From the NCBI GenBank assembly GCA_958450365.1, contig CAUEEP010000043.1:186001-250000 (forward strand): a stretch of 64,000 nucleotides of DNA. The letters run 5' to 3'. This DNA is from Mesorhabditis belari (Eukaryota > Nematoda > Chromadorea > Rhabditida > Rhabditidae). A program made the translations under genes and the position numbers. Under the pieces are notes generated by a model. It had not been told where the DNA came from, did no database searches, and saw only the letters and a program-made list of their open reading frames with translations. The first letter of the stretch is position 1. Every line of letters starts with the position of its first letter. Positions 32,860-44,749 of this stretch are shown here, one piece after another.

Positions 32860-34290
32860 GTTTATGTGAAACTATTGATTTTCCCCCTGATTTCGTCCCA
32901 ATTCTGTCCAATCTGGCTCTCACGAACGGCCCCGATCACCTCGGTGTCGAGACAGGAAATTTTTCCCGGCTTAAATTGGACAGTTTTCAAGGTTCGCGCA
33001 AAGGTTATTTGCAAGTAAAATGGCCATGACACTTGTGTTCTTTTTCAAAAACGAATGGCCGAATGAGCTTAACTCTTTCGAACTTTTAGCCATGTAAAGG
33101 TAAGAAACGTATGACGCGTCACTTTCGGCCCCCAAAGAAAATCGGTCGGCTTACGTCGATAATTCCCGGTCTTTTCCTGGACAAGGGGGTTTTCAGAAAA
33201 GCATTCAAAGCTTTTTCGTATAAGTTTTGACAAACAAAAAATGTTTTATCAAAATTGGGGATTGTTTTATTGAAAAAAATATAGCATGCCTTCAAGATTA
33301 GAATTGTTTTTTAAAGTTATTTGAGGCCTTGCTAAAAACAACTCTTCAACAATTAACTTTTTAACACCGCCGCTGTACTCTCTGACATTATGTATGCTTA
33401 CAATTTGCTTAAACTGAGTCACAAAGACACAAAGGGGGGCACATTCGATTTTCGATTATATGGGGCATTCGATCATGAGAATCTCAAAAATCAACTTGGG
33501 TTTAGATGTTTTTGTGTTAGTTCTTGAAATACTGATGCTTTACACAGCCATATCCGTCGTAAGTGACCTATTTGGCAAAACTTGCAAGTTTGGCTAGTGA
33601 GCCACTTGCAAGTAAGGTCCAAGTGGACGCTTGTGAAACCCACTTGCCACTTGCGCACTTGCAAGTGGACGTTGGTGAAAGTCACTTTTCGCAAAAACTT
33701 GCGCACTTGACCCCCACTTGCAAGTTTTGGCCAAAAACTTGCAAGTGAAGAAGTTGGTGAAACCGGGCCCAAGACAAATACATATGCAATCTTGCCATTT
33801 CAAATCGAAAGAACTAAACAAACTTGTTTGAATAAAATGTGTTTTTGCAGCTGTGTTTTTGGAAAATTTCAAGAGACACCAAGCGACACAAAAGAACCAA
33901 AAAACTAAACTAAAATTGTTTGGCCAAGCTTTGTTTTCATGTTCCCTCTCTGATAATGGAATATGCAATCGAAACACCGTTCCAATCGACGATTTCATTC
34001 TTCTTTCTTCTTCCAACTTTCAATTCTTCCAACTTCCAGCTTCCAACTTCCAGTTTGAGAAAATTCAAAGTCATCAAAGGAATCGCCATCAAGTGCTCTG
34101 CGATTTCTGCAGCTAGTACATGAAAGAAATCTAGTTTGAAATCAAAACAGGAAATCATTTCGTTAGCTTTGTAATTTCTAGGATGATCCAGTAGGATCAA
34201 TCGGCCATCGTCTTCATTTTTGAAAAAATTTGGTAGCACAAGAAAGGCAGTTAAAAGAATTAGCAGTTTGGGCAAGTTTTCAACACTGAA
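32860..34290. repeat. segmental duplication SD4, copy 1 (partner 53830-55310)
   Basis: Same-orientation duplicate of 53830-55310 with modest divergence. It contains a noncoding part (32860-33480), a stretch rich in ACTTGCAAGT words (33560-33760), and an exon of an RTK 5' end (33937-34275). Confidence 0.85.
33937..34275 (-). CDS. RTK 5' fragment D (signal peptide and first ectodomain residues)
   Basis: ATG at 34275 opens signal peptide MPKLLILLTAFLVLP, then FFKNEDDGRLILLDHPRNY and MISCFDFKLD. The pattern of a short acidic start followed by a run such as RLILLDHP matches the start of the other receptors ([14 protein letters not shown] in A/B; SDGWPDYSMQPKNVIYEL in P), so this is most likely the first exon of a receptor of the cluster. 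The near-copy at 55.1-55.3 kb is upstream of RTK-C. No further exons of a D receptor follow; Merlin and P sequences lie downstream. The exon probably ends near 34116, and the remaining open frame to 33937 may not be coding. Confidence 0.5.
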   Translation of the reverse strand: MPKLLILLTAFLVLPNFFKNEDDGRLILLDHPRNYKANEMISCFDFKLDFFHVLAAEIAEHLMAIPLMTLNFLKLEVGSWKLEELKVGRRKKNEIVDWNGVSIAYSIIREGT

Positions 34291-34375
34291 TTTAAATGTT
34301 GGAATGTACGTTACTCAAGAGGACTTTGTTCCATTATTTACGAGTCGACTCCAAGAAATTACTCGTAGAAAATAA

Positions 34376-35155
34376 GTGCAGCTTTCCCCTAAAATCAGTC
34401 AAAAATCAGTCAAGAAAATGAAAGTGAAATTAGGTTGGGGCTGGAATTTTCCCATGTCTAGTCTACAACTTAGCTGACAATAAATAATAGTGATAAATAT
34501 TGAGTTGGCAAAAAAAAGTCTTCGGAACGATTTGAACTCGGATTTCGCAAAAACCAAATCCACGAATTCAAGAACACTTTATTCTACTATTTACAAGTCG
34601 ACTTCAAGAAATTACTTGTAAAAAAGGAATGAATAAAATTGTGCTTTTACTACATACAAGTTTTGTAGTTTGAAAACAGCTGAGAATGGAAGCGTGACTG
34701 GTCGGATTGGGCTCATTTGAGGGCCTGAAAAATGGACTATAAAACTCCAATCAAAGATCTTTTGGTACAGAAATGTAGACAAGAATTCAGGCTTCAATTC
34801 TCTATATAACACTTAGGCTTTTGAATTGATTGCGACGTTTGGCATGAAATCTGCTGAAAAGATGTTTCCGTGATTTTAGCGCACCTTAAAATTTCCGGTC
34901 CCAACGGAGACTACCACATTATCATGGCTTTCAATTAGCAAACAATTTTCCCGATTTGTTGGAACGATTATCGATCATCCACTATATTTTAGTTTCCAAG
35001 AATTTTGACTGCTATTTTAGCGCCGATTTGATGCTTGATTTTGGTTCCTAATAAAGTCTTTTTAAAATGTACTTGAAATATTTCATGATATGAACCAGAT
35101 TTATTCACCCATCCCTAAACAAATTACAACAGTAAGAATATAAAAAACAAGACAT
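34376..35155. repeat. repeat block beyond RTK-B (copy of 15851-16625)
   Basis: Same content and order as the block beyond RTK-A, including the inverted, truncated C-type last exon (plus strand, about 34950-35045). A/B identity thus extends past both gene ends, showing that the duplication included this junction. Confidence 0.8.
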
Positions 35156-35163
35156 ACACACAC

Positions 35164-38100
35164 TCAGCAACCCTTTGTCAGTAATTGGCTTTCGTTGAAG
35201 CTCGAAAGTTTTTGGGTGATCACCTGGAAGGTGGGTCGGTTTGTGAGACGGGTTTTCCAACAAGAAGTCATCACTTCCGAACTGGAAATTTATTTATAAA
35301 TAGATAAGAACTGAAGATTAGAATTATCCCTTGAATAGGTCTCACATTTGTGTCGGTGTCCGGTGCGGGGGTATCAATCGAAAGCCTTTCTGCAGCTCGC
35401 CGAGCAGTCTTGATGGCTCCAGATCCTCGTAGGGCGTGTCACCGAAAGAGAACATTTCCCAGAGAAGAACCCCAAATGACCAGCTGAAAGAGCTTTTTCT
35501 GTGAAATCACCGAATGTTGTGAACTTTTCATTATTATTATTTTTATTATTCATTATTTATATTCATACTCAAGAGTTATTAAGAACTTTACGGTGACATC
35601 TCTGAAGCTTACACATCAGCTTTCTCGGTAAATATACCGAACTCGATTGCCTCAAGAGCCGTCCATTTGATGGGGAGACAGCCGCCATGCGAAGTGTAGA
35701 GCGCCTCATTTGAGCTACGACTCAGCCCGAAGTCGGACAGCTAAATCGGTTATAATGTCGATGCATATGAAATGGCTAAATTTTTTAGTCATTTTTAATG
35801 TTTAGTTTATTGCAAATCCCGATCACAACCTTAGATGTTTTTTGCAAAGTAAGCAGAATATTGCGGGCCGCCACATCACGATGGATGACATTTTTGGAGG
35901 CGAGGAACTCCTGGAATGTGCAGTGAAATTTTTGCTACTAAAAAAGGATCTAGAAACTGAAACTTCGAGAAAATGAAAATTCAAAGCAGCGCCTAACCAG
36001 TGCACTCGCCACCTCCCAGGCGATTCGATACAGATCCTCAACGAAAATTACATTGGTTGCAATCTGAAACGTATGGATAACAGAAGATGCTCATATGAAA
36101 ACAAATATCTACAGTCAAACCTCGATGATATAAACGAATGAAAGGTTAATAATAAACGTTTTTTCCAGATTCGCAATTAACGAGGATTGATTATAGAAAT
36201 GAAAAATTAAGACTCCGTCTTGATAAAACTTTAGTACTTTCTAGCTAATACTTTATAAAGATACTTGATGGTCGGTTCGCTTGATGCTGACCAGCTGCGT
36301 GTGCAGATTGCCAAAAGCACAGAATTCGGTCAAAATGGACGGATTGTCAAGACTAGAGGAGCATCCCAGAATCGAGAGTAGATATGGATGGAAACCGATC
36401 GATTTCATTGTGAAGATCTCTTGTAAAAAGTTGGCTCTAAAAAGTGTCAAGTCTCGTGTCACTTTTGAATGCTAGGTCCTATCACAGTCAAAGCTGTATC
36501 TAGTGGAATAAAAGAGTTTGAAAAACTTGATAGATTCCCCGTCGAATGGCACTAAAAACAATCAAATCGAATAGCAGGATGGCGAGTTACAGCTAAAAGT
36601 ACGCAACCATCCAACTTCCATTCCGAAATATTATTAGGTTGATGCATAAGTCTTTTCGTTCCTTTTCGTCTGCCGTTTCAAGCCAACAAATGCACCAATT
36701 AAACTACGGTTGATTTCATTAGAAAAACCAATTATTTTTCTGCAAAATAACATTAAAACGGGTTTAAAAATATTTAATGCCTGGATTTTCTTGAGAGTAT
36801 GAAGTCGGGTAGTCAAAAAGGGCTAACTCGATGATGCGGTTTAGACACCTTAGCTAAAGAAAACCTATCTTTGTGTCAATAGATAAAAGATAGAGAAAAA
36901 AAAGTTTGATATTTCGCCAAAATTTCAGAGAAATTCATTCAGCCCATTTTTCCGTAGAGTTTTTTATAGATTTTTACGAAAAAGGCGTTTTTCACTCTCG
37001 AATTTGCTTGAAAGTCAACCGAAATTCGTTTAAAAAGATGCAAATTGAACAAAAAAACACTTTTTTTATAGAGCAAACTATAGATTAATTGGTGAATTTG
37101 TTACTTTTTAACAGAAGTACGAAAAAAATGAAAAAGACTTTTGCATCAACCTAATACTAAAATTTAAAAGACGAACACATCCTGTGGAGTGGCCGGCTTT
37201 TTGACAGCGACCTTTACGAACGTTTGATTGGATGAGAAGTGCTTCTAAAAGATTTACTTTCAGCCTTTAAAAGTGGAAAAGAGAAGAGGAGGCAAATTTA
37301 GATTCTGATTTAGATTCCGGTGATTCCGGTGCGTTCTTGATCAGGCTGGCAAGCCTTTAAAGACGTAAGACTGATTGGCCTTGACCTTGATTGAGATCCT
37401 AGGTGTACTGTGTTTTAAATTGATTAAAAGAAAGAAAATGTCAAAATGTTTTTCTCTATTCAACGAGCCTCTAAATCGGGATTCGCGAGTAGACACGGCA
37501 GCGTTCCACGGTACTCTCCGTAGTACACATCGGAGAAACCTCCTCGACCGATTCGATTCGAAATCGTCAATTGCAGCGAATCGATCTCCCATGGGTCAAG
37601 GCTTCTGAATACTGGTGAAAAAGTTGAAATTGTACATCATCTGCCATGCATGATTACACAAACAGCAAAGCTGGGCTCATGCCTTCATGTGCAACAATGA
37701 AGGCTTTAATATTGGGTTGGGGAGAATGAGTCGGCGCCAAAATTTAAAGAAACTTTTTGCACCCATAAAACCTTCTTTAAATACACGTTTTGTTTCATCA
37801 AAATGGTCCAATATTTCTTTACAAAATGGCTTTTGAGAGATTCCACAAAGCTTTTTTTTTGTGGGATTTTATGGATTCCCAAACACAGCTAATCAAAATG
37901 ACAAAAAGTCCGACTCATTGCTTGAACAGTTTCTTCCACATAAACCTCCTTTGGTGTTTATATAAAAAAGATAGAGCACACTCAATTACATAAGTTACCA
38001 AATTTTCAGGAAGATCCCTCCAACCGTTTACTCTAGATGACAGTTTATCGATTTTGTGAAAAAAATGATCCTTTGTTGAGTTGAGGCCCTGTTTGAGTTC

Positions 38101-41100
38101 TCTTTTAAATATTATTTTGTAGAGAATTAGTTACCCTTCTACGGATATCAAACGCATATCATTTGACAAAGTCTGCTATAAGTTTTAGAAATTTCTTTGA
38201 TTTTCGGCGCCGACTCATTCTCCCCAACCCAATAGCAAAGTTGTTGTAATTCCTCACTTGATGTATTCGATCTGGGAACCTTGCTTTTTCCTGAATTTCA
38301 TTGAAAATTTGAAAAAAACAGAGACAAACTTGCAGAGCCGGTAGGTGCAAAAAAGGAGTTGTGAAAGGAAGACGACAATTGCGATTGGAATGAAGATGTA
38401 GAAGAGTTTAAAGGACTTTATCGTCTCTTCGATCTCCTCAACAGGCCTTGTCGGTTCGATGAAACATTCCGGCAAAGAGACATTGAATGAGGTGAGCCGA
38501 TAGAAAACCGAGAATCGACTCGAATTTATTGATGTCGGAGTCCATGTGTGCTGAAGAAAAAATAAAAGGATTCATAATCAGGGTCTATTTCGGGCAAGGA
38601 GCGTAACCCTGAATAACTCAAAACTTGAAATTCTAAATGATTTCAGGGAGTAGTTTGAGAGCCTTTTCTCCGAGTCTTCCACCCTCATTTTTTCTAGGGT
38701 CCTTCCGAGTAATCGCTTTCTAAAACGCGCTTCGAAGGGAAAAACTACTGTAATTTAACGGCTGTGGCTTGCGTGCTTCTCTCGAAAGGGAACAGCTGTT
38801 AGGCGGCAACTTCGATACCCGTTCGAGTTAAATCGCGTAGAGATTGTTGCCTTCACATCAAAGGTCAACTACCTTGTGAGATCTCAGAACTGACAGACCT
38901 CAGAACAGACAGATCTCAGAATTGACAGATCTCAGAACAAATGCACTTGTTTTCTCAAGAATTAAAGGCACAACACGTCTTTCATCTGTTTTTCACTGTT
39001 TCACTGTTTTTCATCAAGCCACTATTTTGCATAGTAAAGGGTAACAATTGAAACAAGTTGACGATTGCTACGGCAACTCACGTACAGTGTGTCTTAGCTT
39101 TTCTTTGGTCTTTTCCAAATAGAACACTCCCCGTCAACTCTTACCATCAACTCGTCGGCTTGAAGACACCAAAGAAATGGGCCATTTTCAGTGATCCTAA
39201 AAGAGAACAAAAATCATGTTTGACCGCTGTAAATGCACTCACTCAAACTCTTTCCCTTGTTCACTGTTGCTGTCATTGAGGCAAATGCTGAGAATTCCAC
39301 CTTCAAGATCCCGAATCTCGATCATCAGTTGAGGGGCATCGGGGAGATCATCTAAAAAGCAGTCAGCAGTCAGACATATTTTATAAATTCTTAGTCAGCA
39401 CTGTTCAAAAAAATTGTTGTACTATAAGTTGTTTGACTATTTTTTCAACCATTTACCAGCCTTAACATTGGATTTGTTAAATCCTTGACGCCAGAATTAT
39501 GAGACACCCTCTATTCGTAAACCTTACACCTTAACTCGTGTTTTGTCTGAATGTAATGCCCCAAGGCACTCCACATAACTGACCAGTCAACGTGTAGGTC
39601 CTGTTGATTATTTCAGCCGAGTGTTCCGGATAGTCCACACTCATATCACCGAAGATCGCCGGCGCTGCAACGATCTCATTTTGTCTCTCGTCGTTTCCCT
39701 CTTTTTGTTGATAGGTGAGCGTCCCGAAACAAGTGCCACCGTGCAAACAGAAGGTCACCGTCGACATTCTCCAAAGAAGGTTTACGGCCAAATCGTCATA
39801 TCTGAACGATTGAATACAAGGTTTGGCATACACAGTGTGGTGCAGAACCATACGCCAGCCTCTAAATTTCAATTTTCTGCGGTTCCCGTGCCAGTGGCAA
39901 AAAAACTGAAAACGTAGTTAGATTCAGGACAAAAATAACCCTTATAACCAAAAATAACGAAAAATAATCGAAAATCGAATGCACCCCACATCCGCGCGAA
40001 ATTGCGGTTTCTATACGATCCACATGTTTGAGTATCCATTCGACGCAGAAAAATGTTCTGAATGCAATGGTGGAAAAAAAATTATCAAAATCCGTTTTGT
40101 GGATTTTTTGAAATCGCATTTTATCAAAAAAATGATCATTTTACATAGAGACGGCCGAACTCCTCTGTATTTGGCCCTCCACTACTCAGTGATAACAGAA
40201 AATTAGGAAATGCCAGGGAGTAGACTTTGTGCAATTGTTATCTGGGGTCATTTTGAGACGAAAATCGTATGAATTGGTCAACTCACAAAAAAGTTATAAC
40301 AGTTTGAAGACAAAAATGACGTTTTACGACTTTCTGCGCGCTAAAACGTGGATAATACCGTAACCCTTTCTATGGCGAAGAACACAACTATATAAGGAGC
40401 GCTTGCAAAGAATTTTTTCAATTCGTTTTTTTCTTTTTACGGGCTTATTTTCTTTTTTGATGTCATAATAATTGTTTCTATTTTCAGATACCCAAAAATG
40501 AGTAGACCAAAGAAACGCAGCAAAATGGGGAAGCAAATTCTTGAAGACAAAAGAGAGACGCAACGGATGAAGGTTTTAAACGAATTGAAAATGGAAAGGA
40601 TGAGAGCAAGAAGAACGGAGGTAAGTAAGATCAAAAAGCGCAAACGTGTTGAACTGTTGCAGAAGCTTCGTTTAGCCCGAAAAATTTATTGTCGCTGCCT
40701 AAAAAGACAACATAAACGTTCAACTGGTGGTGCATCTCTTCTTTCTCCTCTTCAAACGTTGGCTTTGATGTCGAAATCTAAAATTACTCGTGATGCCCAC
40801 AGAATTTATAGCCGTGCCACGTCGCTTTTTGCCAGCGAGTATCAAATCGACAGGATCCGAAAAGCTTCAGCAAAACACGTCGGTTATGAGATCTCAGGGG
40901 CAACGCCATTGTATTGAAAGATCTTCATGCAGCAGTACAATATCGATTGGGCAAGCTGACCGATTCTGAAACAAAACGGTTGATTATAATGGGCGATAAG
41001 GGGCTTGACAGCACAAAGTTAACGCTTATGCTACCTGACAAGAAAAACAATCCTCAATCGTGTTATAACCACCTGATTATTGCCGTTTGGAAAGGAGGAG

Positions 41101-44100
41101 ATGATCATCAAAATCTGCTAAAATATAGCAGTATTGTCGACAAGCTCGCACCACTCACCAGGCAGATATTTTTGGGAGGCGATCTCAACTTTCTTGCATC
41201 ATCATTTGGTATTTCCAATGCGTCAACTTACCCATGCATCTGGTGTACATACAAAGTGGACAAATCCCTAAATCCAGCAAAAGTTACCACGAGTTTTGAT
41301 AGACAGAAATATTCTGCTCGAACAATCAAACACTTTGATGAAATTCTGCAAAGAAAATCTGCCAAACCTGCAGAGAAGTTGGGCGTCTTTCGTCGATACA
41401 TTTCGCCGATATATCGTGCATTGTGCTGTATTCCTCCTGTGTTACACCTTAAACTTGCTTTGGGTAATTGCATTTTTCAAGCTATGGAAACAGAGGGCCG
41501 TGCAATCCGGTCATTAATGGGGTATCTGAAAATAGAAACAATTATTATGACATCAAAAAAGAAAATAAGCCCGTAAAAAGGAAAAAAACGAATTGAAAAA
41601 ATTCTTTGCAAGCGCTCTTTATATAGTTGTGTTCTTCGCCATAGAAAGGGTTACGGTATTATCCACGTTTTAGCGCGCAGAAAGTGGAGGGCCAAATACA
41701 GATGAGTTCGGCCGTCTCTGTGTAAAATGATCGATTTTTTTTTAATAAAATGTGATTTCAAAAATCCACAAGATGGATTTTGATAATTTTTTTCACCATT
41801 GCATTCAGGACATTTTTCTGCGTCAAATGGATACTCAAACATGTGTATCGTCTAGAAAACGATTTTTTGCTTTATTTCACGCGGATGTGGGGGTAGCGTA
41901 TGTTTCTGCACCTAGGCAATTTTCGTTTTTCGGCTGTTACGTTGTCCCTATCCATGTCGAAGATTTTTGGAGTTTAAGAGTTTTTTTGGGCCTGAATCCT
42001 TAATACCGTAGCATCAACTATGCTATGCAAACCTTGGTACATCGAAAACTTTGCTTTGATTCCGTTTGTCTGGTGATGGGATCGAGCCAGCAAATGCATC
42101 GTAGCGACACTGATCGATTGTGCCGTTACCCTAGAAATTGAAGGTTTCTAAAAGCACTGACAGAACGGCAGATCGGATTAGGGTTAGGCTCAGAGTCAAA
42201 CGCTCACGATGTAAAGTTCGGGTGTGTAGATGTACTTCCCACGGGGAGCAACGAGGGTTAAATAGCGGCCATAGGTCGTACTCCAACCCCAATAGATTAT
42301 CGCATATTTGAGCTCGAAGCCGGAGAAGTCCTCCACTCCGACAACCGGCGCATTGTCATCTGGAATTTGTCCCGATATTTGGAGTATTTTGATGACAAGC
42401 TTCATACATGTTACCTCCTTCTTTCTATTGGGTTGGGGAGAATGAGTCGGCGCCGAAAATGAAAAAAATGTCTAAAACTTCTATTCGACTTCGTCAAATA
42501 ATATGCGTTTGATATGAGTAGAATGGTTAACTAATTCTCTACAAAATGACATTTAAAAGAAAATTCAAACAGCGTCTCCGCTCAAGAAAAAGCCATTTTT
42601 TCACAAAAACTACAAACTGTGATCTAGAAAAAACCATTGGTGGGATCTTCCTGCAAATTTGGCAACTTAAGTAATTGAATGTGCTCTATCTTTTTTATAT
42701 AAACACCAAAGAAGGTTTATGTGAAAGAAACTGTTCAAATGATGAGTCGGACTCTTTGCCATTTTAACCAGCTGCGTTTGGAAGTTCATAAACTCCACGA
42801 AAGAAAAGCTTTGTGGAATCTCTCAAAAGTCATTTTGTAGAGAAATAGTGGATCGTTTTGATGAAACCAAACGTATGTTTAAAGAAGGCTTTATGTGTGC
42901 AAAAAGTCCCTTTAAAGTTTGGCGCCGACTCATTCTCCCCAACCCAATAGATCCCAGTTTCCGACACTCACACATGACGACGTCGTTTCGAAGAACCGAG
43001 TAGGCGAAGAGGCAATCACAATGCTCAACGGGAAGCGTCAACCGGATTGTTGCATTCTTTCTCACAACCTTCACCATGTAGTAGCAGTACGGCATCGGGC
43101 TGTTGCCACTAGAGTGTGTTCCTTGTGTGTGAGTAATTACTCGAGTCAAATGACTAATTTTTACTTGATTAATCGACGTTTTTTGATCGAGTAACTACGA
43201 AGAATCCTCGTATTAGTAAATTAAAGATCTTAGACCGTGTTAGATGGTGGTTTTTTTCTCTTTTGAGATATCGACTTACACTCATAACATCGGAAACCTA
43301 TCAAGGTACAACCTTAGTTTTGAGCGCAAGTTGATAGCTGACAAAGAAAAAAAATACCACCGTCTACCACCATCTAAATCATGTTGAGCGCTACTGTAAG
43401 TCGCCACTCGCGATTTTCTGGCCGCAATTTTTTTGCAACAATTCTCGCTAAAAGTACGGTAATTTTTCCCAAGCGTGCGTTTTAAAAAAAGACATTCACG
43501 TGAGAAACACACTCTACTCTCGACTACTGAATTTCTCCGAAACACTCGCAAGGGGCTCAGTATATTCATATCCGTGAATTTTTTTGACTTATCAAGTTCT
43601 GATGTTCTGAAGAAGAAAAAAACGGTTTGCAATCGAATGCTCTAGTAAATGGAAGCAAACTTTAGCCCGCGACGGCGGTCGGGATGCTGCTCTTCGTCAT
43701 CGATGTAGAGCGGGAAGATGAATTGATCGTTGCACTGGCATGAGCCTTGATTGGTCGTGTCGGTGCTTGTGTGGATGCCGACCGAGACGAGAAATGAACA
43801 GTTCCCGGCACAATCGCTTGCGTGAACGGTCAATTGCTAAAGGTGGCAACTAGAGTTCTAATCAAATATGACTAGTTAAATTGTGAGCACTTGTCAAAGC
43901 AATCAAATAACCAAAATTCGTGGACTTTCAAAATTTTTAATCTGGGATCTTTATTCATTTGTAGGTTCCCAAATGTATCTTGTATTCATTTTTTATAGCG
44001 ACAGCCTGACTACTCGACAGCCTGACTACTCGACAGCCCGACTACTCGACAGCCCGACTACTCGACAGCCCGACTACTCGACAGCCCGACTACTCGACAG

Positions 44101-44500
44101 CCCGACTACTCGACAGCCCGACTACTCGACAGCCCGACTACTCGACAGCCCGACTACTCGACAGCCCGACTACTCGACAGCCCGACTACTCGACAGCCCG
44201 ACTACTCGACAGCCCGACTACTCGACAGCCCGACTACTCGACAGCCCGGCTACTCGACAGCCCGACTACTCGACAGCCCGACTACTCGACAGCCCGACTA
44301 CTCGACAGCCCGACTACTCGACAGCCCGACTACTCGACAGCCCGACTACTCGACAGCCCTTTTTATAAGTTCACCATAGTCTCGCGGAAATCGTGACTGT
44401 GCTCAGAGTAGGAGGGAAAATCGGTTGTTAAAATGACCACTCGATCCTCGGAAATAACAAGTCGAAATAAACCCGATAAAGCCACCACAACGTAGATCAT
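35164..44500 (-). CDS. receptor tyrosine kinase B
   Basis: The more complete duplicate of RTK-A. Exon 1 (44375-44500) encodes signal peptide [17 protein letters not shown]. Ectodomain exons lie at 43661-43836, 42974-43108, 42208-42399 and about 42033-42130. A long exon at about 39.53-39.9 kb ([17 protein letters not shown]) and two short ones near 39.28-39.35 and 39.13-39.19 kb follow. The membrane exon is at about 38.27-38.55 kb ([18 protein letters not shown]). Kinase: glycine loop [14 protein letters not shown] (about 37.47-37.61 kb), VAVKKPA (37.2 kb), [10 protein letters not shown] (36.3 kb), HRDVAARN (35.87 kb), SDFGLSR and [10 protein letters not shown] (35.7 kb), [10 protein letters not shown] (35.46 kb), and [12 protein letters not shown] with stop at 35164-35166. 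All catalytic residues are kept. Introns carry two family-1 MITEs, one family-2 MITE, the 1.9-kb TIR element and an expanded minisatellite. Confidence 0.85.
36634..37154. mobile_element. MITE family 2, copy 1
   Basis: 521 bp with TTAGGTTGATGCATAAGTCT and an inverted right end (TTTTGCATCAACCTAA), TA on both sides. It lies in the RTK-B intron between the VAVK and alpha-C exons. RTK-A lacks it. A near-identical copy in inverse orientation is at 47980-48500. Confidence 0.95.
37712..38232. mobile_element. MITE family 1, copy 3 (inverted), in an RTK-B intron
   Basis: 521 bp, opposite orientation to copy 2 and close to it in sequence. TA on both sides (37710-37711, 38233-38234). RTK-A reads GGCTTTAATAGCAAAGTTG at 19131-19149, the exact empty site. 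Confidence 0.95.
38880..38945. repeat. short tandem repeat (about 15-16 bp unit, four units)
   Basis: Units of the type ACAGATCTCAGAACTG repeat with small changes in an intron of RTK-B. Confidence 0.8.
39979..41897. mobile_element. 1.9-kb element with about 370-bp terminal inverted repeats
   Basis: Left arm 39979-40182 plus 40329-40493, right arm 41516-41897 in inverse order. The left arm has an extra 146 bp (40183-40328) that the right arm lacks. Outer ends read CCCACATCCGCG and, inverted, the same. The arms include a TTTTCAGATACCC splice-like end next to the coding region, and the right arm overlaps the last codons of that region. It sits in an intron of RTK-B between exons equivalent to 42.03 and 39.9 kb. 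The corresponding RTK-A interval (19.85 kb) lacks it. The superfamily is not recognised. Confidence 0.8.
40498..41576 (+). CDS. unrecognised protein of the TIR element (two abutting frames)
   Basis: Frame 1 (40498-40917) starts [14 protein letters not shown] and is highly basic with coiled-coil character (Lys/Arg/Glu-rich, residues 1-75). Frame 2 continues at once in another frame (40914-41576) with [59 protein letters not shown] and [12 protein letters not shown]. The second frame runs smoothly back across CTCAGGGGCAACG, so the two probably form one protein with either a one-base shift or a short intron. The GDKG-TKL, GGDxxFL and CxWC segments look like a conserved catalytic or zinc-binding core, and I vaguely associate such motifs with repetitive, transposon-like proteins of invertebrates. 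I cannot name the family. The last 20 codons lie in the right inverted repeat. Confidence 0.55.
42428..42947. mobile_element. MITE family 1, copy 4, in an RTK-B intron
   Basis: 520 bp, TA on both sides (42426-42427, 42948-42949). The equivalent RTK-A intron (between 20426 and 20372) is about 53 nt and reads TTCTTTCTAGATCCC at the site, so the insertion lengthened a minimal intron roughly tenfold. Confidence 0.95.
44001..44359. repeat. 16-bp minisatellite, about 22.4 units
   Basis: Unit GACTACTCGACAGCCC; the first two units carry a T variant and one later unit a G variant. It lies in intron 1 of RTK-B. Because 16 is not a multiple of three and the unit lacks stops, a 161-codon false frame results. 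RTK-A has about one unit at the same place (CATAACTCGACAGCCC near 21516). Confidence 0.97.
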
Positions 44501-44749
44501 TGTTGATATGAATGTCAATTTTAGGCGTTCGATGTTGGGTTAAGAAAAATGAAAAAATGACTGAAAAACGCTAATCTTTCCATTTAGCACATCGTTATCA
44601 AAAAACAGACAGTGTTGAGCGAAACAATACAGCTTAATACAACTTAGTGAGTCACAGAAAGGAGTTTCTTGTCGCGAAAACATTACTGCAAAAACTAGGG
44701 AGAGACGAAAAAAAATCAGGGTTAAGGGTTGAGTTTTACTTTGCAAGAT

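Noticed and set aside
43883..44368. 161-residue plus-strand open frame with 16-residue repeats
   Set aside because: It is produced by the 16-bp minisatellite in an intron; the RTK-A counterpart has no such frame.
44540..44746. Minus-strand hydrophobic frame upstream of RTK-B as an alternative start
   Set aside because: The ATG at 44500 with a good signal peptide and donor at 44375 is shared with RTK-A; the upstream frame is not.
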